Part shown: piece after piece, positions 16,243-26,405 of the stretch
How positions within the stretch are numbered: position 1 is the stretch's first letter
Layout: every line of letters starts with the position of its first letter
NCBI GenBank assembly: GCA_005888335.1
Contig: VAWY01000053.1
Location: 1-64,000, forward strand
From: Actinomycetota bacterium
GTDB lineage: Bacteria; Actinomycetota; Thermoleophilia; Solirubrobacterales; Solirubrobacteraceae
DNA length: 64,000 bases
Reading direction: 5' to 3'
Translations under genes and position numbers: made by a program
The notes under the pieces: model-generated
Told to the model about the DNA's origin: nothing
The model's database searches: none
Seen by the model: the letters and a program-made list of their open reading frames with translations, nothing else

Positions 16243-17459
16243 GCTACGCGCTGCTGTCCACGCCGCTGCCGACCGTGCCGCCCGCCGGCATCGACGTGCC
16301 CGTCGCGTTGTCCGCCGCGGCCGAGCGAGCCTGGCAGACGGCTGCCTCGAAGGTACGCGGGCTCGTCGAGCGCCACCCGGACCGCTTCCCGCTCTACACC
16401 GCCGATGGTCAGTGGGTCGTCGACGGCGAGGCCTGGACGAACTGGTGCGAGGGCTTCCTGACGGGAGAGCTGTGGATGCTCGCGGAGCGCACCGGCGACC
16501 CGTGGTTCCGCGAGCGCGCCGAGCACTACAGCCGCCTGATCGAGCCTCGCAAGGACGACCGCGACGTCCATGACCTGGGCTTTCTGTTCTGGTCGACGTG
16601 GCGCCGCTGGTTTGAGCTCACGGGCGATCCGGCCAAGGACGCGGTCGTCGTGCACGCCGGCCGGACGCTCGCGATGCGCTTCAACGAGCGGGGCCGTTAC
16701 CTGCGGAGCTTCCTGGCCGCAGACAGCCTGTTCATCGACATCATGATGAACGTCGGGATCATCTTCTACGCCGCGGCCCGGACCGGCGATCCCGACCTCG
16801 CCCGCGTGGCCTACGAGCACTGCCTGACGACGCGGCGCACGCTCGTCCGCGGCGACGGCAGTGCCTCGCACGAGGGCGTCTTCGACCTCGACACCGGCGG
16901 GTTCCTGCGCCAGACGACGCAGCAGGGTTACCGCGACGACGCGTCGTGGGCGCGCGGTCAGAGCTGGGCGCTGTACGGGTTCGGCACGGCGTACCGTTTC
17001 ACCGGCGACCGGCGCTTCCTCGCAACTGCCCAAGACTGTGCGGACTTCTACGTCGACCGCACGGGCGACCGGCTCGTTCCGCCCAACGACTGGGAGGAGC
17101 CGTCTCCCGTCCGGCCTTGGGAGAGCTCGGCGGCCGCCATCGCCGCGGGCGGCCTCTGGCAGCTGGCGGGCCTGACAAGCGATCCCGTGCGTGCGCGCGA
17201 GTACGCGCAGTACGCCATCCGAACCCTCATCCGGCTCTGCGAGGACGACTTCCTCGCCGCCGACGACCCGGCCTGGGAGGGGCTGCTCAAGCACGGCAGC
17301 TACCACGAGACCAAGGGCCTCGGCGTCGACGAGTCCGTGATGTGGGGCGACTACTTCCTGCTGGACGCGCTCGACACCGTCGCGCGCGACCTCATCTCGT
17401 ACCACCAACCAACCGACCACGCGCCCCGGTACGGGCCGCGTATGGAGGCAGTCAGATGA
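16239..17459 (+). CDS. GH88-family unsaturated glucuronyl hydrolase-like protein
   Basis: 406 aa from GTG 16239. An (alpha/alpha)6-barrel family. VHDLGFLFW (Asp112) and FIDIMMNVG (Asp167) match the two catalytic Asp regions of unsaturated glucuronyl hydrolases, and DDASWARGQSWALYGFG (~233-249) is the usual substrate-binding strip. No signal peptide, so it acts in the cytoplasm on imported oligosaccharides, releasing an unsaturated uronate. It sits directly before the sugar ABC transporter. The fold is secure; the exact substrate is not. Confidence 0.88.
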   Translation: MSYALLSTPLPTVPPAGIDVPVALSAAAERAWQTAASKVRGLVERHPDRFPLYTADGQWVVDGEAWTNWCEGFLTGELWMLAERTGDPWFRERAEHYSRLIEPRKDDRDVHDLGFLFWSTWRRWFELTGDPAKDAVVVHAGRTLAMRFNERGRYLRSFLAADSLFIDIMMNVGIIFYAAARTGDPDLARVAYEHCLTTRRTLVRGDGSASHEGVFDLDTGGFLRQTTQQGYRDDASWARGQSWALYGFGTAYRFTGDRRFLATAQDCADFYVDRTGDRLVPPNDWEEPSPVRPWESSAAAIAAGGLWQLAGLTSDPVRAREYAQYAIRTLIRLCEDDFLAADDPAWEGLLKHGSYHETKGLGVDESVMWGDYFLLDALDTVARDLISYHQPTDHAPRYGPRMEAVR

Positions 17460-18739
17460 AGCGAACCCGGCCCCTCGCCGGCGCGCTGGTCGTGGGCAGC
17501 GTGCTCGCCCTCGCCGCGTGCGGCGGCTCCTCGTCGAGCCCCGGCGGTTCCGCCGGCTCCACCGGCGGCGGCAAGAACCTCGAGGTCTTCTCCTGGTGGA
17601 CCTCGGGCTCCGAAAGCGCCGCCCTCAAGCAGCTGATCGACGCGTACAAGGGCGCCAGCTCGGGTGCGAAGGTCACCAACGGGGCGGTCGCCGGCGGCGG
17701 CGGCGGAAACGCGCAGGCCATCCTGCAGACGCGACTGCAGGGCAACGACGCGCCGGACACCTGGCAGACGCACCCGGGCGACGCGATCAAGCAGTACGTC
17801 GACGCCGGCTACGTCACCGACCTGCAGTCCGTCTACGCCAAGGACGGGCTCACGAAGGTGATGCCGAAGGCCCTCGTCAACGCCGAGAGCACGAACGGCA
17901 AGGTCTACGGCGTGTCCACCGGCGCCCATCGCGGCAACGTCCTGTGGTTCAACAAGAAGCTGCTGAAGGCGGCCGGCGTCGCGGAACCCAGGCCGGGCTA
18001 CACCGAGGACCAGTTCATCTCTGACCTGGCCAAGCTCAAGGCGAAGGGCACGACCCCGCTGTGCGTGGGCGCGAAGGACCCGTTCGCGGCGCCGCAGCTG
18101 TTCGAGAACACGCTGCTCGGCACCATCGGTCCCGACAAGTGGAACCAGCTCGTCGCGGGCAAGCTCGCGTGGACCAGCCCGGAGGTCAAGCGGGCCGCCA
18201 CGACGTTCGCCCGGCTGCTGCCCTACGTCGACTCGGACGCCAGCGCGACGACGTGGGATCAGGTCACGAAGAAGCTCGCCGCCGGCGACTGCGCCTTCGA
18301 GAGCATGGGCGACTGGGCGTACGGCGAGCTCACCAAGGACGGCGTCAGGGAAGGCACCGACTTCGGATACGTGCCGCATCCCGGGTCCAACGGCTCCTTC
18401 GTCATGGTCGTCGACACCTTCGTCGTCGCCAAGAACGCCAAGCATCCGGACGCCGCCCACAAGTGGGCAGCGGTGATCGCGTCCAAGGCCGCGCAGCTGG
18501 CCTTCAACAAGGACAAGGGCTCGACGCCGGTGCGCACCGACGTCGACGTGTCGTCCTTGCCGCCGTACCAGCGGCAGGCCGCCAAGGACTTCCGCAGCAA
18601 CACGCTGGTGTGGTCGATCGCGCACGGCGAGGCGACGAGCCCGCAGTTCCAGCAGTCCTTCTACGACGCGGTGACCCAGTTCATGCAGAGCAAGGACGTC
18701 AACGCGTTCACGCAGTCGCTGTCGAGCGCGGGGGCGTGA
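17456..18739 (+). CDS. Sugar ABC transporter substrate-binding lipoprotein
   Basis: 427 aa. Lipoprotein signal peptide ending LALAAC with lipidated Cys22, a Gly/Ser linker, then a family 1 solute-binding fold (VFSWWTSGSES, APDTWQTHPGDAIKQYVDAGYVTDL, GVSTGAHRGNVLWFNKKLL). It captures oligosaccharide outside the membrane for the two permeases that follow. ATGA overlap with GH88. Confidence 0.92.
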   Translation: MKRTRPLAGALVVGSVLALAACGGSSSSPGGSAGSTGGGKNLEVFSWWTSGSESAALKQLIDAYKGASSGAKVTNGAVAGGGGGNAQAILQTRLQGNDAPDTWQTHPGDAIKQYVDAGYVTDLQSVYAKDGLTKVMPKALVNAESTNGKVYGVSTGAHRGNVLWFNKKLLKAAGVAEPRPGYTEDQFISDLAKLKAKGTTPLCVGAKDPFAAPQLFENTLLGTIGPDKWNQLVAGKLAWTSPEVKRAATTFARLLPYVDSDASATTWDQVTKKLAAGDCAFESMGDWAYGELTKDGVREGTDFGYVPHPGSNGSFVMVVDTFVVAKNAKHPDAAHKWAAVIASKAAQLAFNKDKGSTPVRTDVDVSSLPPYQRQAAKDFRSNTLVWSIAHGEATSPQFQQSFYDAVTQFMQSKDVNAFTQSLSSAGA

Positions 18740-18742
18740 GAC

Positions 18743-19809
18743 GTGCGCCTGACGCGCATCACCCGGACGGGCGGGGGCCTTACGCAGGCCCCCGCCCCGG
18801 CGGGCCTGCCGGGTGCACCGGTGGCGGAGGGCGCTCCGCCGAAGCGGGCTCGCCGTCAGCTGCCGTTCCGTCGATCGCGCTCCCAGCTGCTCGTGCTGGC
18901 CCCGAGCTTCCTGGTGCTCGGCATCTTCGTGTACGGCTTCATCGCCTACACGATCCGCGTCTCGTTGTCGAAGTGGCAGGGGGTCGCGCCGACGCTGCAG
19001 GTCGAGCATCCGCTCGGGACGACGTTCAAGGCGCTCGCGCAGACAGCGCGCTTCCAGGCGGACATGCGCAACGTCGTCATCTTCACGGTGCTGTTCCTCC
19101 TGCTCGCGATCCTCGCCGGGCTGGTGCTGGCACTGCTCGTGCACGACACGCTGATCGCGCGCGGGCTGTTCCGCTCGGTGTTCCTGTTCCCGTACGCCCT
19201 CTCGTTCATCGTCACGGGCGTCGTGTGGCGGTGGATCTTCACGCCGTCCACCGGCGCGAACCTGATCCTCGACAAGCTGGGGATCCACCATGGCCCGAAG
19301 TGGATCACCGACCCGACGGTGGTCGGGGACGTTTCCAAGCAGCTCGACGCGATCATCCCGGGCGGCCACTTCATCCAGGTGAAGCTCGGCATTCCGCTCG
19401 CGATCATCCCGGTCGTCATCGCGGCCTCGTGGCAGCTCGCCGGCTTCGCGATGGCCAACTTCCTCGCCGCCCTGTCGAGCCTTGATCCGCAGCTGCGCGA
19501 GGCGGCGTCGCTCGACGGTGCCGGCTGGTGGCAATACCAGCGCCGCATCGTCGTGCCGCTGCTGTGGCCGATGATGGTCGCGATCGGGGTCATCCTCGCG
19601 CACGTCAGCCTGAAGAGCTTCGATCTGGTGTACGCGATGTCGGGGCAGGGACCGGGCTTCGCAACCGACGTCCCCGGCATCTTCGTGTTCGAGCAGACGT
19701 TCAGGGCGCTGCGGTGGAACACCGGGGCGGCCGCGTCGGTCGTCATGTTCGTGCTGATCGCGGCCGTCGTGCTGCCGTACCTCTATCGCCGGACCGTCAA
19801 GGAGGCCCG

Positions 19810-19813
<4 letters not shown>
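18743..19813 (+). CDS. Sugar ABC transporter permease (MalF/UgpA type)
   Basis: 356 aa from GTG 18743. A basic N-terminus is followed by six or more membrane helices. The EAA loop EAASLDGAGWWQYQRRIVVPLLWP (~252-275) that contacts the ATPase is present. It pairs with the next permease (ATGA overlap). A periplasmic-side insertion between helices 3 and 4 (~175-215) is somewhat longer than usual. Confidence 0.9.
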
Positions 19814-20687
<874 letters not shown>

Positions 20688-20691
<4 letters not shown>

Positions 20692-22244
20692 GCGACGTGT
20701 TCGGCACCGGCTCGCCGGCCGTCCTGACCGAGGTGAATGGCGACGTCGTCGACTGCGACATCGCCATCTTCGGCTCCGGCATGGGCGGCAGCACGCTGGC
20801 GTGGGCGCTGCGGGAGTCCGGCGCGCGCGTCCTGGTCGTCGAGCGTGGCGACTTCCTGCCACGCGAGGAGCAGAACTGGTCGCCCACCGAGGTCTTCGGG
20901 GGCCGCTACCGCAACGCGGAACCGTGGCAGGACGTCATGACCGGGAAGTCGTTCCTGCCGGGCGTGCACTACTACGTCGGGGGCAACACGAAGGTCTACG
21001 GCGCCTGCCTCCTGCGATTCCGCGAAGAGGACTTCGGGGTTCTCGAGCACCCGGAGGGGGTGTCTCCCGCATGGCCGGTGTCGTATGCCGAGCTCGAGTC
21101 CTACTACGTCCAGGCGGAGCGGTTGTACGCCGTCCACGGCGCGGTTGGAGAGGATCCGACCGAGCCGTGGCGCTCGGTCGGCTTCCCCTACCCGGCGATA
21201 CCGCACGAGCCTCCCGTGGCGGCACTCGCCGACGCGATGCGGCGACAGGGCCTGCGTCCCTTCCACATGCCGGCTGGCGTCGACCTCCGCGACGGCGGCC
21301 GGTGCATCCGCTGCCGGACCTGCGACGGCTTCCCCTGCAAGGTGGGCGCCAAGGACGCGGATGTGTTCGCGATGCGGCCGGCGCTGGAGAGTCCGACCGT
21401 CCGACTGCTCACGCGCGCCTACGCGGAGCGGCTCGAACCGTCACCCGACGCCAAGTCGGTTGCGGCAGCTGTCGTCGTGCGTGACGGCACGCGACTGCGC
21501 ATCCGAGCGCAGCGCTACGTCGCCGCGTGCGGAGCCGTCAACTCCGCGGCGCTGCTCTTGCGCTCGCGCTCCGGGCGACGCCGGGGAACGCTGGCGAACT
21601 CGTCGGGGCTGGTCGGCCGCAACTACATGGTCCACAACAGCACGTTCTTCATGGGGGTGGACCCACGGCGGACCAACGACGTGGCGTTCCAGAAGACGCT
21701 CGGCATCAACGACTGGTACCTGCCGGGCCCGCATGGCAAGTGGCCGCTGGGCAACGTCCAGATGCTCGGCAAGCTCCAGGGCCCGATGCTCAAGAAGGCG
21801 CGGACGTGGTTGCCGATGCCGCTGGCCGATTACATCGGCCGGCACAGCGTCGACCTGTACGTGACGACCGAGGATCTTCCGGATCCCGAGAACCGGGTGC
21901 TCGTCGGGGGCAACGGCGGCGTCCAGATCCGCTGGAAGCCGAACAACCTCACGTCGCACGCCGCGCTCGTCAGGCGCCTGTCAACGGCGGTCCGGCGTGC
22001 CGGCTACCCGCTGATCCTGACCCAGCGCATGGACATCGCCACCAACTCGCACATGTGCGGGACCATCGTCATGGGGCGCGACCCGGCGACCAGCGTGCTC
22101 GACCCGACCTGCAGGACCCACGACCTCGAGAACCTGTGGGTCGTCGACAGCTCGAGCTTCCCGTCGTCGGCCGCGCTCAACCCGGCGCTGACCATTGCCG
22201 CGAACGCCCTGCGCGTCGCGACGGCGGGAGGACTGCTGCGATGA
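20688..22244 (+). CDS. GMC-family dehydrogenase with a Cys-rich insert
   Basis: 518 aa from GTG 20688. FAD motif IFGSGMGGSTLAWALRESG (~26-44), GGNTKVYGACLLRF (~98-111) and C-terminal NSHMCGTIVMG...LWVVDSSSFPSSAALNPALT with the catalytic His/Asn. Around residues 206-217 it has a four-Cys motif, C-x2-C-x2-C-x4-C (CIRCRTCDGFPC). This is close to where the FAD subunit of bacterial FAD glucose dehydrogenases holds an Fe-S cluster, so a cluster-bearing sugar dehydrogenase is possible. No signal peptide and no hitchhiker subunit are present. Confidence 0.85.
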
Positions 22245-22849
22245 CGGCCACCGCAGTCGACGTCGGGCAGCTCGAGCGCCGCTTGCGATCGGCGCGCATC
22301 GTCCCGGTCGTGCGCGTCGGCGATGCCGACGCGGCCCGCGAGCTCATCGAGCGGCTGCTCGCGGCCATGCTGGACGTCGTCGAGGTCACGACCACGATTC
22401 CCGGCTGGATCGGTGTCGTATCGGCGCTTCGCGAGGGCTCGGCCGATGTCTGCGTCGGCGTGGGAACAGTGACCTCAGCGGTCCAGGCCCGCCAAGCCGT
22501 CGAGGCCGGCGCGCACTTCTGCGTGAGCCCGAAGCTCGCTCCGTCCGCCAGGAACGTCCTCATCGCGGCCGGGGTGCCCTTCATCGAGGGAGGCCTTACG
22601 CCCACTGAAGTCCTCGACGCAGCTTCACGTGGCATCGCGAAGCTCTTCCCGGCCCATGTCGGCGGCCCGAAGTACCTCTCCTCGTTGCTGGCGGTCGCGC
22701 CCGACGCTCGGATCATGCCGACCGGGGGGATCCCGCTCGGCGAGGTACGGGCCTGGCTCGCCGCCGGAGCGATCGCCGTGGGCGTCGGAGGCGACCTCAC
22801 GGCGCCCGGCGACGTCGAAGCGCGCGTCCGGGAGGCCCTCGGCTCATGA
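22241..22849 (+). CDS. eda: KDPG/KHG aldolase
   Basis: 202 aa, class I aldolase of the Eda family: VEVTTT with Glu48, GVGTVTSAVQARQAVEAGAHFCVSP (~73-97), and AKLFPAHVGG with the Schiff-base Lys134. It would cleave 2-keto-3-deoxy-6-phosphogluconate to pyruvate and glyceraldehyde-3-phosphate. The sugar kinase that supplies the phosphate overlaps it downstream (ATGA), completing the last two steps of uronate breakdown. Confidence 0.9.
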   Translation: MTATAVDVGQLERRLRSARIVPVVRVGDADAARELIERLLAAMLDVVEVTTTIPGWIGVVSALREGSADVCVGVGTVTSAVQARQAVEAGAHFCVSPKLAPSARNVLIAAGVPFIEGGLTPTEVLDAASRGIAKLFPAHVGGPKYLSSLLAVAPDARIMPTGGIPLGEVRAWLAAGAIAVGVGGDLTAPGDVEARVREALGS

Positions 22850-23772
22850 CCAGCGTGCTCTGCGTAGGCGAGTGCATGATCGAGCTGACCCACATCGACG
22901 AGCGCACGCTGCGGCGCGGGTTCGGCGGCGACACCTACAACACCGCCGTCTACTTGCGCAGAGTCTCTGCGCAGCTCGGCGCCGACCTCGACGTCGGCTA
23001 CCTCAGCGGCGTCGGCGTCGACCACTACAGCGACGCGATGCGCAGCGCCTGGAAGGCGGAGTCGATCGCAGATCGTGCACTCACCGTGGCAGGCCGCCTG
23101 CCCGGCCTCTACACCATCGACACGTCACCGGCAGGCGAACGGCAGTTCACCTATTGGCGGCATGGGTCCGCCGCGGGACAGATGTTCCGCGGCAATGACT
23201 GGATCCGCCACGTCCGCGGTGACCTCGTCCACCTCTCGGGGATCACGCTCCAGCTCATGTCCTGGCTGAGCCGCGACGCGCTGCTGTACCGGCTGCACAA
23301 CCTTCGAGCGGAAGGCACGCGGATCAGCTTCGACACCAACTACCGACCGCGGGGATGGGCTTCGACCGCCGAGGCGGCCGCCGCGATGGACGAGCTGTGC
23401 GAGGTCGCGCACGTCGTGTTCGTGAGCCGCGAGGATGACGAAGCGCTCCACGGCGCGCGCAGCGCGGACGAGATCGTGGCCCGGCTCCGCAAGCTCGGTG
23501 CGGAGGAAGTCGTCCTACGCGACGGAGCTGCCGGCGCGCACGTGATCACCGGCGACGACCTCGAGCACATCCCGGCGCAGCCTGTCGCGCGTGTCGTCGA
23601 CACGACGGGGGCCGGCGACGCGTTCGCCGGCGCCTATCTCGCCGCCCGCCTGGCGGGCGAGCCACCGGAGCAGGCGGGGGCCGTCGGCAACGCGGTTGCC
23701 GCCGTCGTCATCCAGCACCCCGGCGCGCTCACGCCGATCGACACCGCGCTCGTCCCCCTGTCGTCTCACTGA
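22846..23772 (+). CDS. kdgK: PfkB-family sugar kinase, probable 2-keto-3-deoxygluconate kinase
   Basis: 308 aa. Ribokinase fold with RRGFGGDTYNTAVYLRR (~25-41) near the N-terminus and the PfkB signature DTTGAGDAFAGAYLAARLAG (~250-269) with the catalytic Asp. Coupling to the aldolase makes 2-keto-3-deoxygluconate the likely substrate. No isomerase or reductase of the KduI/KduD or KDG-forming type is obvious beside it. Confidence 0.88.
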   Translation: MTSVLCVGECMIELTHIDERTLRRGFGGDTYNTAVYLRRVSAQLGADLDVGYLSGVGVDHYSDAMRSAWKAESIADRALTVAGRLPGLYTIDTSPAGERQFTYWRHGSAAGQMFRGNDWIRHVRGDLVHLSGITLQLMSWLSRDALLYRLHNLRAEGTRISFDTNYRPRGWASTAEAAAAMDELCEVAHVVFVSREDDEALHGARSADEIVARLRKLGAEEVVLRDGAAGAHVITGDDLEHIPAQPVARVVDTTGAGDAFAGAYLAARLAGEPPEQAGAVGNAVAAVVIQHPGALTPIDTALVPLSSH

Positions 23773-23802
23773 TCTGACCGACCTCAAGAGAAAGGACCTG
23801 TC

Positions 23803-25014
<1,212 letters not shown>

Positions 25015-25189
25015 GTCGCGTACAGATGTCGGAGCAGATCGAGAGCTTCGAGGTGCGACGACGCGCGACGGGCGCCGGCGGGCGGTCGCGCGGAATGTTC
25101 GGCGTCCGCTTGCGGGACGATCCAGCACTCTGCCCGCGAAGCTCCGGGACCGGTTCGGGAAGAGCGCTCCTTTGCGCGACGACCGGGTC

Positions 25190-25220
25190 TGAGCGCCGCG
25201 CGTGCTTTGTGCGGCGCTCA
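25190..25220 (+). terminator. Strong hairpin after the catabolic operon
   Basis: TGAGCGCCGC pairs perfectly over 10 bp with GCGGCGCTCA around an 11-nt loop, 175 bp after the ATPase gene. It has no T-run, so it may end transcription with Rho or simply protect the 3' end. The rest of 25015-25329 holds no convincing gene; a minus-strand frame ending LPATVGLRF (25332-25233) may be a gene tail without a start. Confidence 0.55.
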
Positions 25221-25329
25221 GTGACTGGGTGGCTAGAAGCGCAGGCCGACGGTGGCGGGGAGCATCGGCGGGCGGCGGGCGTGGACGGCGTCGATGATCT
25301 CGGCGTTGTCGATGCCCTCGAGGGCGCGA

Positions 25330-25800
25330 TCATCCCTTAGTGACCCGGGCGTGGATCTCGCGCGTCAACGCCTCGACGCGCTCGGTCAGCTCCTTGTCCT
25401 GCCGTGTGAGCTCCGTGTTCGAGCTGAGCAGCTCCACGAGCTTGTCTGTCTCGGCCTTGATCGCCACCACCTGCTCGGACGCCCTCTCCTCGGCGTGCTG
25501 GCGCGCCTGCTCGTCGCGGGCCTCGGACATCTTGTCGCGCTCGGCCTGCCGCGTCTGGGCGAGCAGGATCAGCGGCGCAGCGTAGGCGGCCTGGGTCGAG
25601 AACGCCAGGTTCAGCAGGATGAACGGATACGGATCCCAGTGGTAGCCGATCGCGACGCCGTTCAGCGTGATCCAGCCGATCACGAGGAGCGTCTGGCCGA
25701 CGATGTACTGCGGCGTGCCGAAGAAGCGCGCCGCGCGCTCAGCACCACGTCCGAAGGCGTCCTGGCCGAAGGCGCCGTGATGCTCTTGTCGCGCCGCCAC
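25330..25800 (-). CDS. DUF1003 membrane protein
   Basis: 156 aa from GTG 25800. Two membrane helices (about VGQTLLVIGWITLNGVAI and FILLNLAFSTQAAYAAPLIL) followed by QTRQAERDK, the DUF1003 signature, and a long charged coiled-coil tail (~90-155). Such proteins are common in actinobacteria and of unknown function. It appears to be a single gene lying between the operon and the integrase remnant. Confidence 0.88.
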   Translation of the reverse strand: MAARQEHHGAFGQDAFGRGAERAARFFGTPQYIVGQTLLVIGWITLNGVAIGYHWDPYPFILLNLAFSTQAAYAAPLILLAQTRQAERDKMSEARDEQARQHAEERASEQVVAIKAETDKLVELLSSNTELTRQDKELTERVEALTREIHARVTKG

Positions 25801-25989
25801 CGGTTCCGAGGTTAGGCGCGGCGCCGGACGCTCAGCTCAGGCCGTCGTGGTCGTCGTGGTCCCGCTCCTCGCCGTCGCGATCCACGGGCGCGACGGCAGC
25901 GGAGTTGCAGACGTCCGGCGCGCCGCCCCCCGCGCGCGCCGAGTCGTGACCCGCGGCGTACGCAGCCGGTGCGCGGCATCGCACCTAGG
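25801..25989 (+). other. Non-coding or decayed stretch
   Basis: No supported gene. On the minus strand one frame ends in an Asp/His-rich tail (DHDDHDGLS) but has no start codon; it may be the end of a lost gene. Confidence 0.3.
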
Positions 25990-26132
25990 ATGCCGCGCCG
26001 CGCGCCGCTGCGTCCGCAGACGATCAACTCGCACCTGCACCTGCTCTCGGAGATCCTCGCGCGCGCCGTGCGCGAGGGACTGCTCGCACGCAACCCCGCC
26101 GAAGGAGAGGACGTCCGGCTCGAGGTCCGCCG
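25990..26132 (+). pseudogene. Tyrosine-recombinase (integrase) N-domain remnant
   Basis: The frame reads RPQTINSHLHLLSEILARAV-REGLLARNPAEGEDVRL, the core-binding (SAM-like) domain of phage-type integrases, whose usual form is T-x-N-x-H-L...A-V-x-x-G-L-x-x-x-N-P. It then runs straight into tRNA-Thr remnant copy 4, so the catalytic domain is lost. It supports an integrated-element origin for the segment to its left. Confidence 0.7.
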
Positions 26133-26175
26133 TGGTAAGGAAGGGGTCGCCGGTTCGAGTCCGGCAGCGGGCTTC
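26133..26175 (+). repeat. tRNA-Thr(GGU) 3'-half remnant, copy 4
   Basis: TGGTAA-GGAAG-GGGTC-T-arm-AGCGGGC-T: same as copies 1 and 2 except one acceptor base (AGCGGGC for AGAGGGC). It is followed by TCATCGGGACCCC and a weak hairpin near GGGTTTCT that resembles a decayed form of the terminator after copy 1. It abuts the integrase remnant and is the right-hand repeat of the catabolic segment. 26176-26405 otherwise holds nothing I can support. Confidence 0.8.
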
Positions 26176-26405
26176 ATCGGGACCCCCTGTTCCTGGAGGG
26201 TTTCTGGCTACCGGGCGCTGATCGGTTCCGGCCTTACTCGGGCCCTGGGGTGCTGCGCGGTGTGCGGCCTGCGCGACGGAGACTGCGTGAAGCTCCCCGC
26301 GCGGACGCTTGCGGTGGTTCAGCCGTCGGGGTGCCGGGCGCCAGGACCGCCAACTCGCCGCCGCCGAGACGCCCCGGGGCCGCGGTACGCGGTCAAAGGC
26401 TGCAT

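Noticed and set aside
25233..25332. Minus-strand tail ending ALEGIDNAEI...LPATVGLRF
   Set aside because: Looks protein-like but is only ~30 codons, has no start, and I cannot assign a family; kept only as a remark.
25026..25340. Plus-strand frame MSEQIESFEVRRR after the transporter ATPase
   Set aside because: No ribosome site, low-complexity tail and it runs through the operon-end hairpin.
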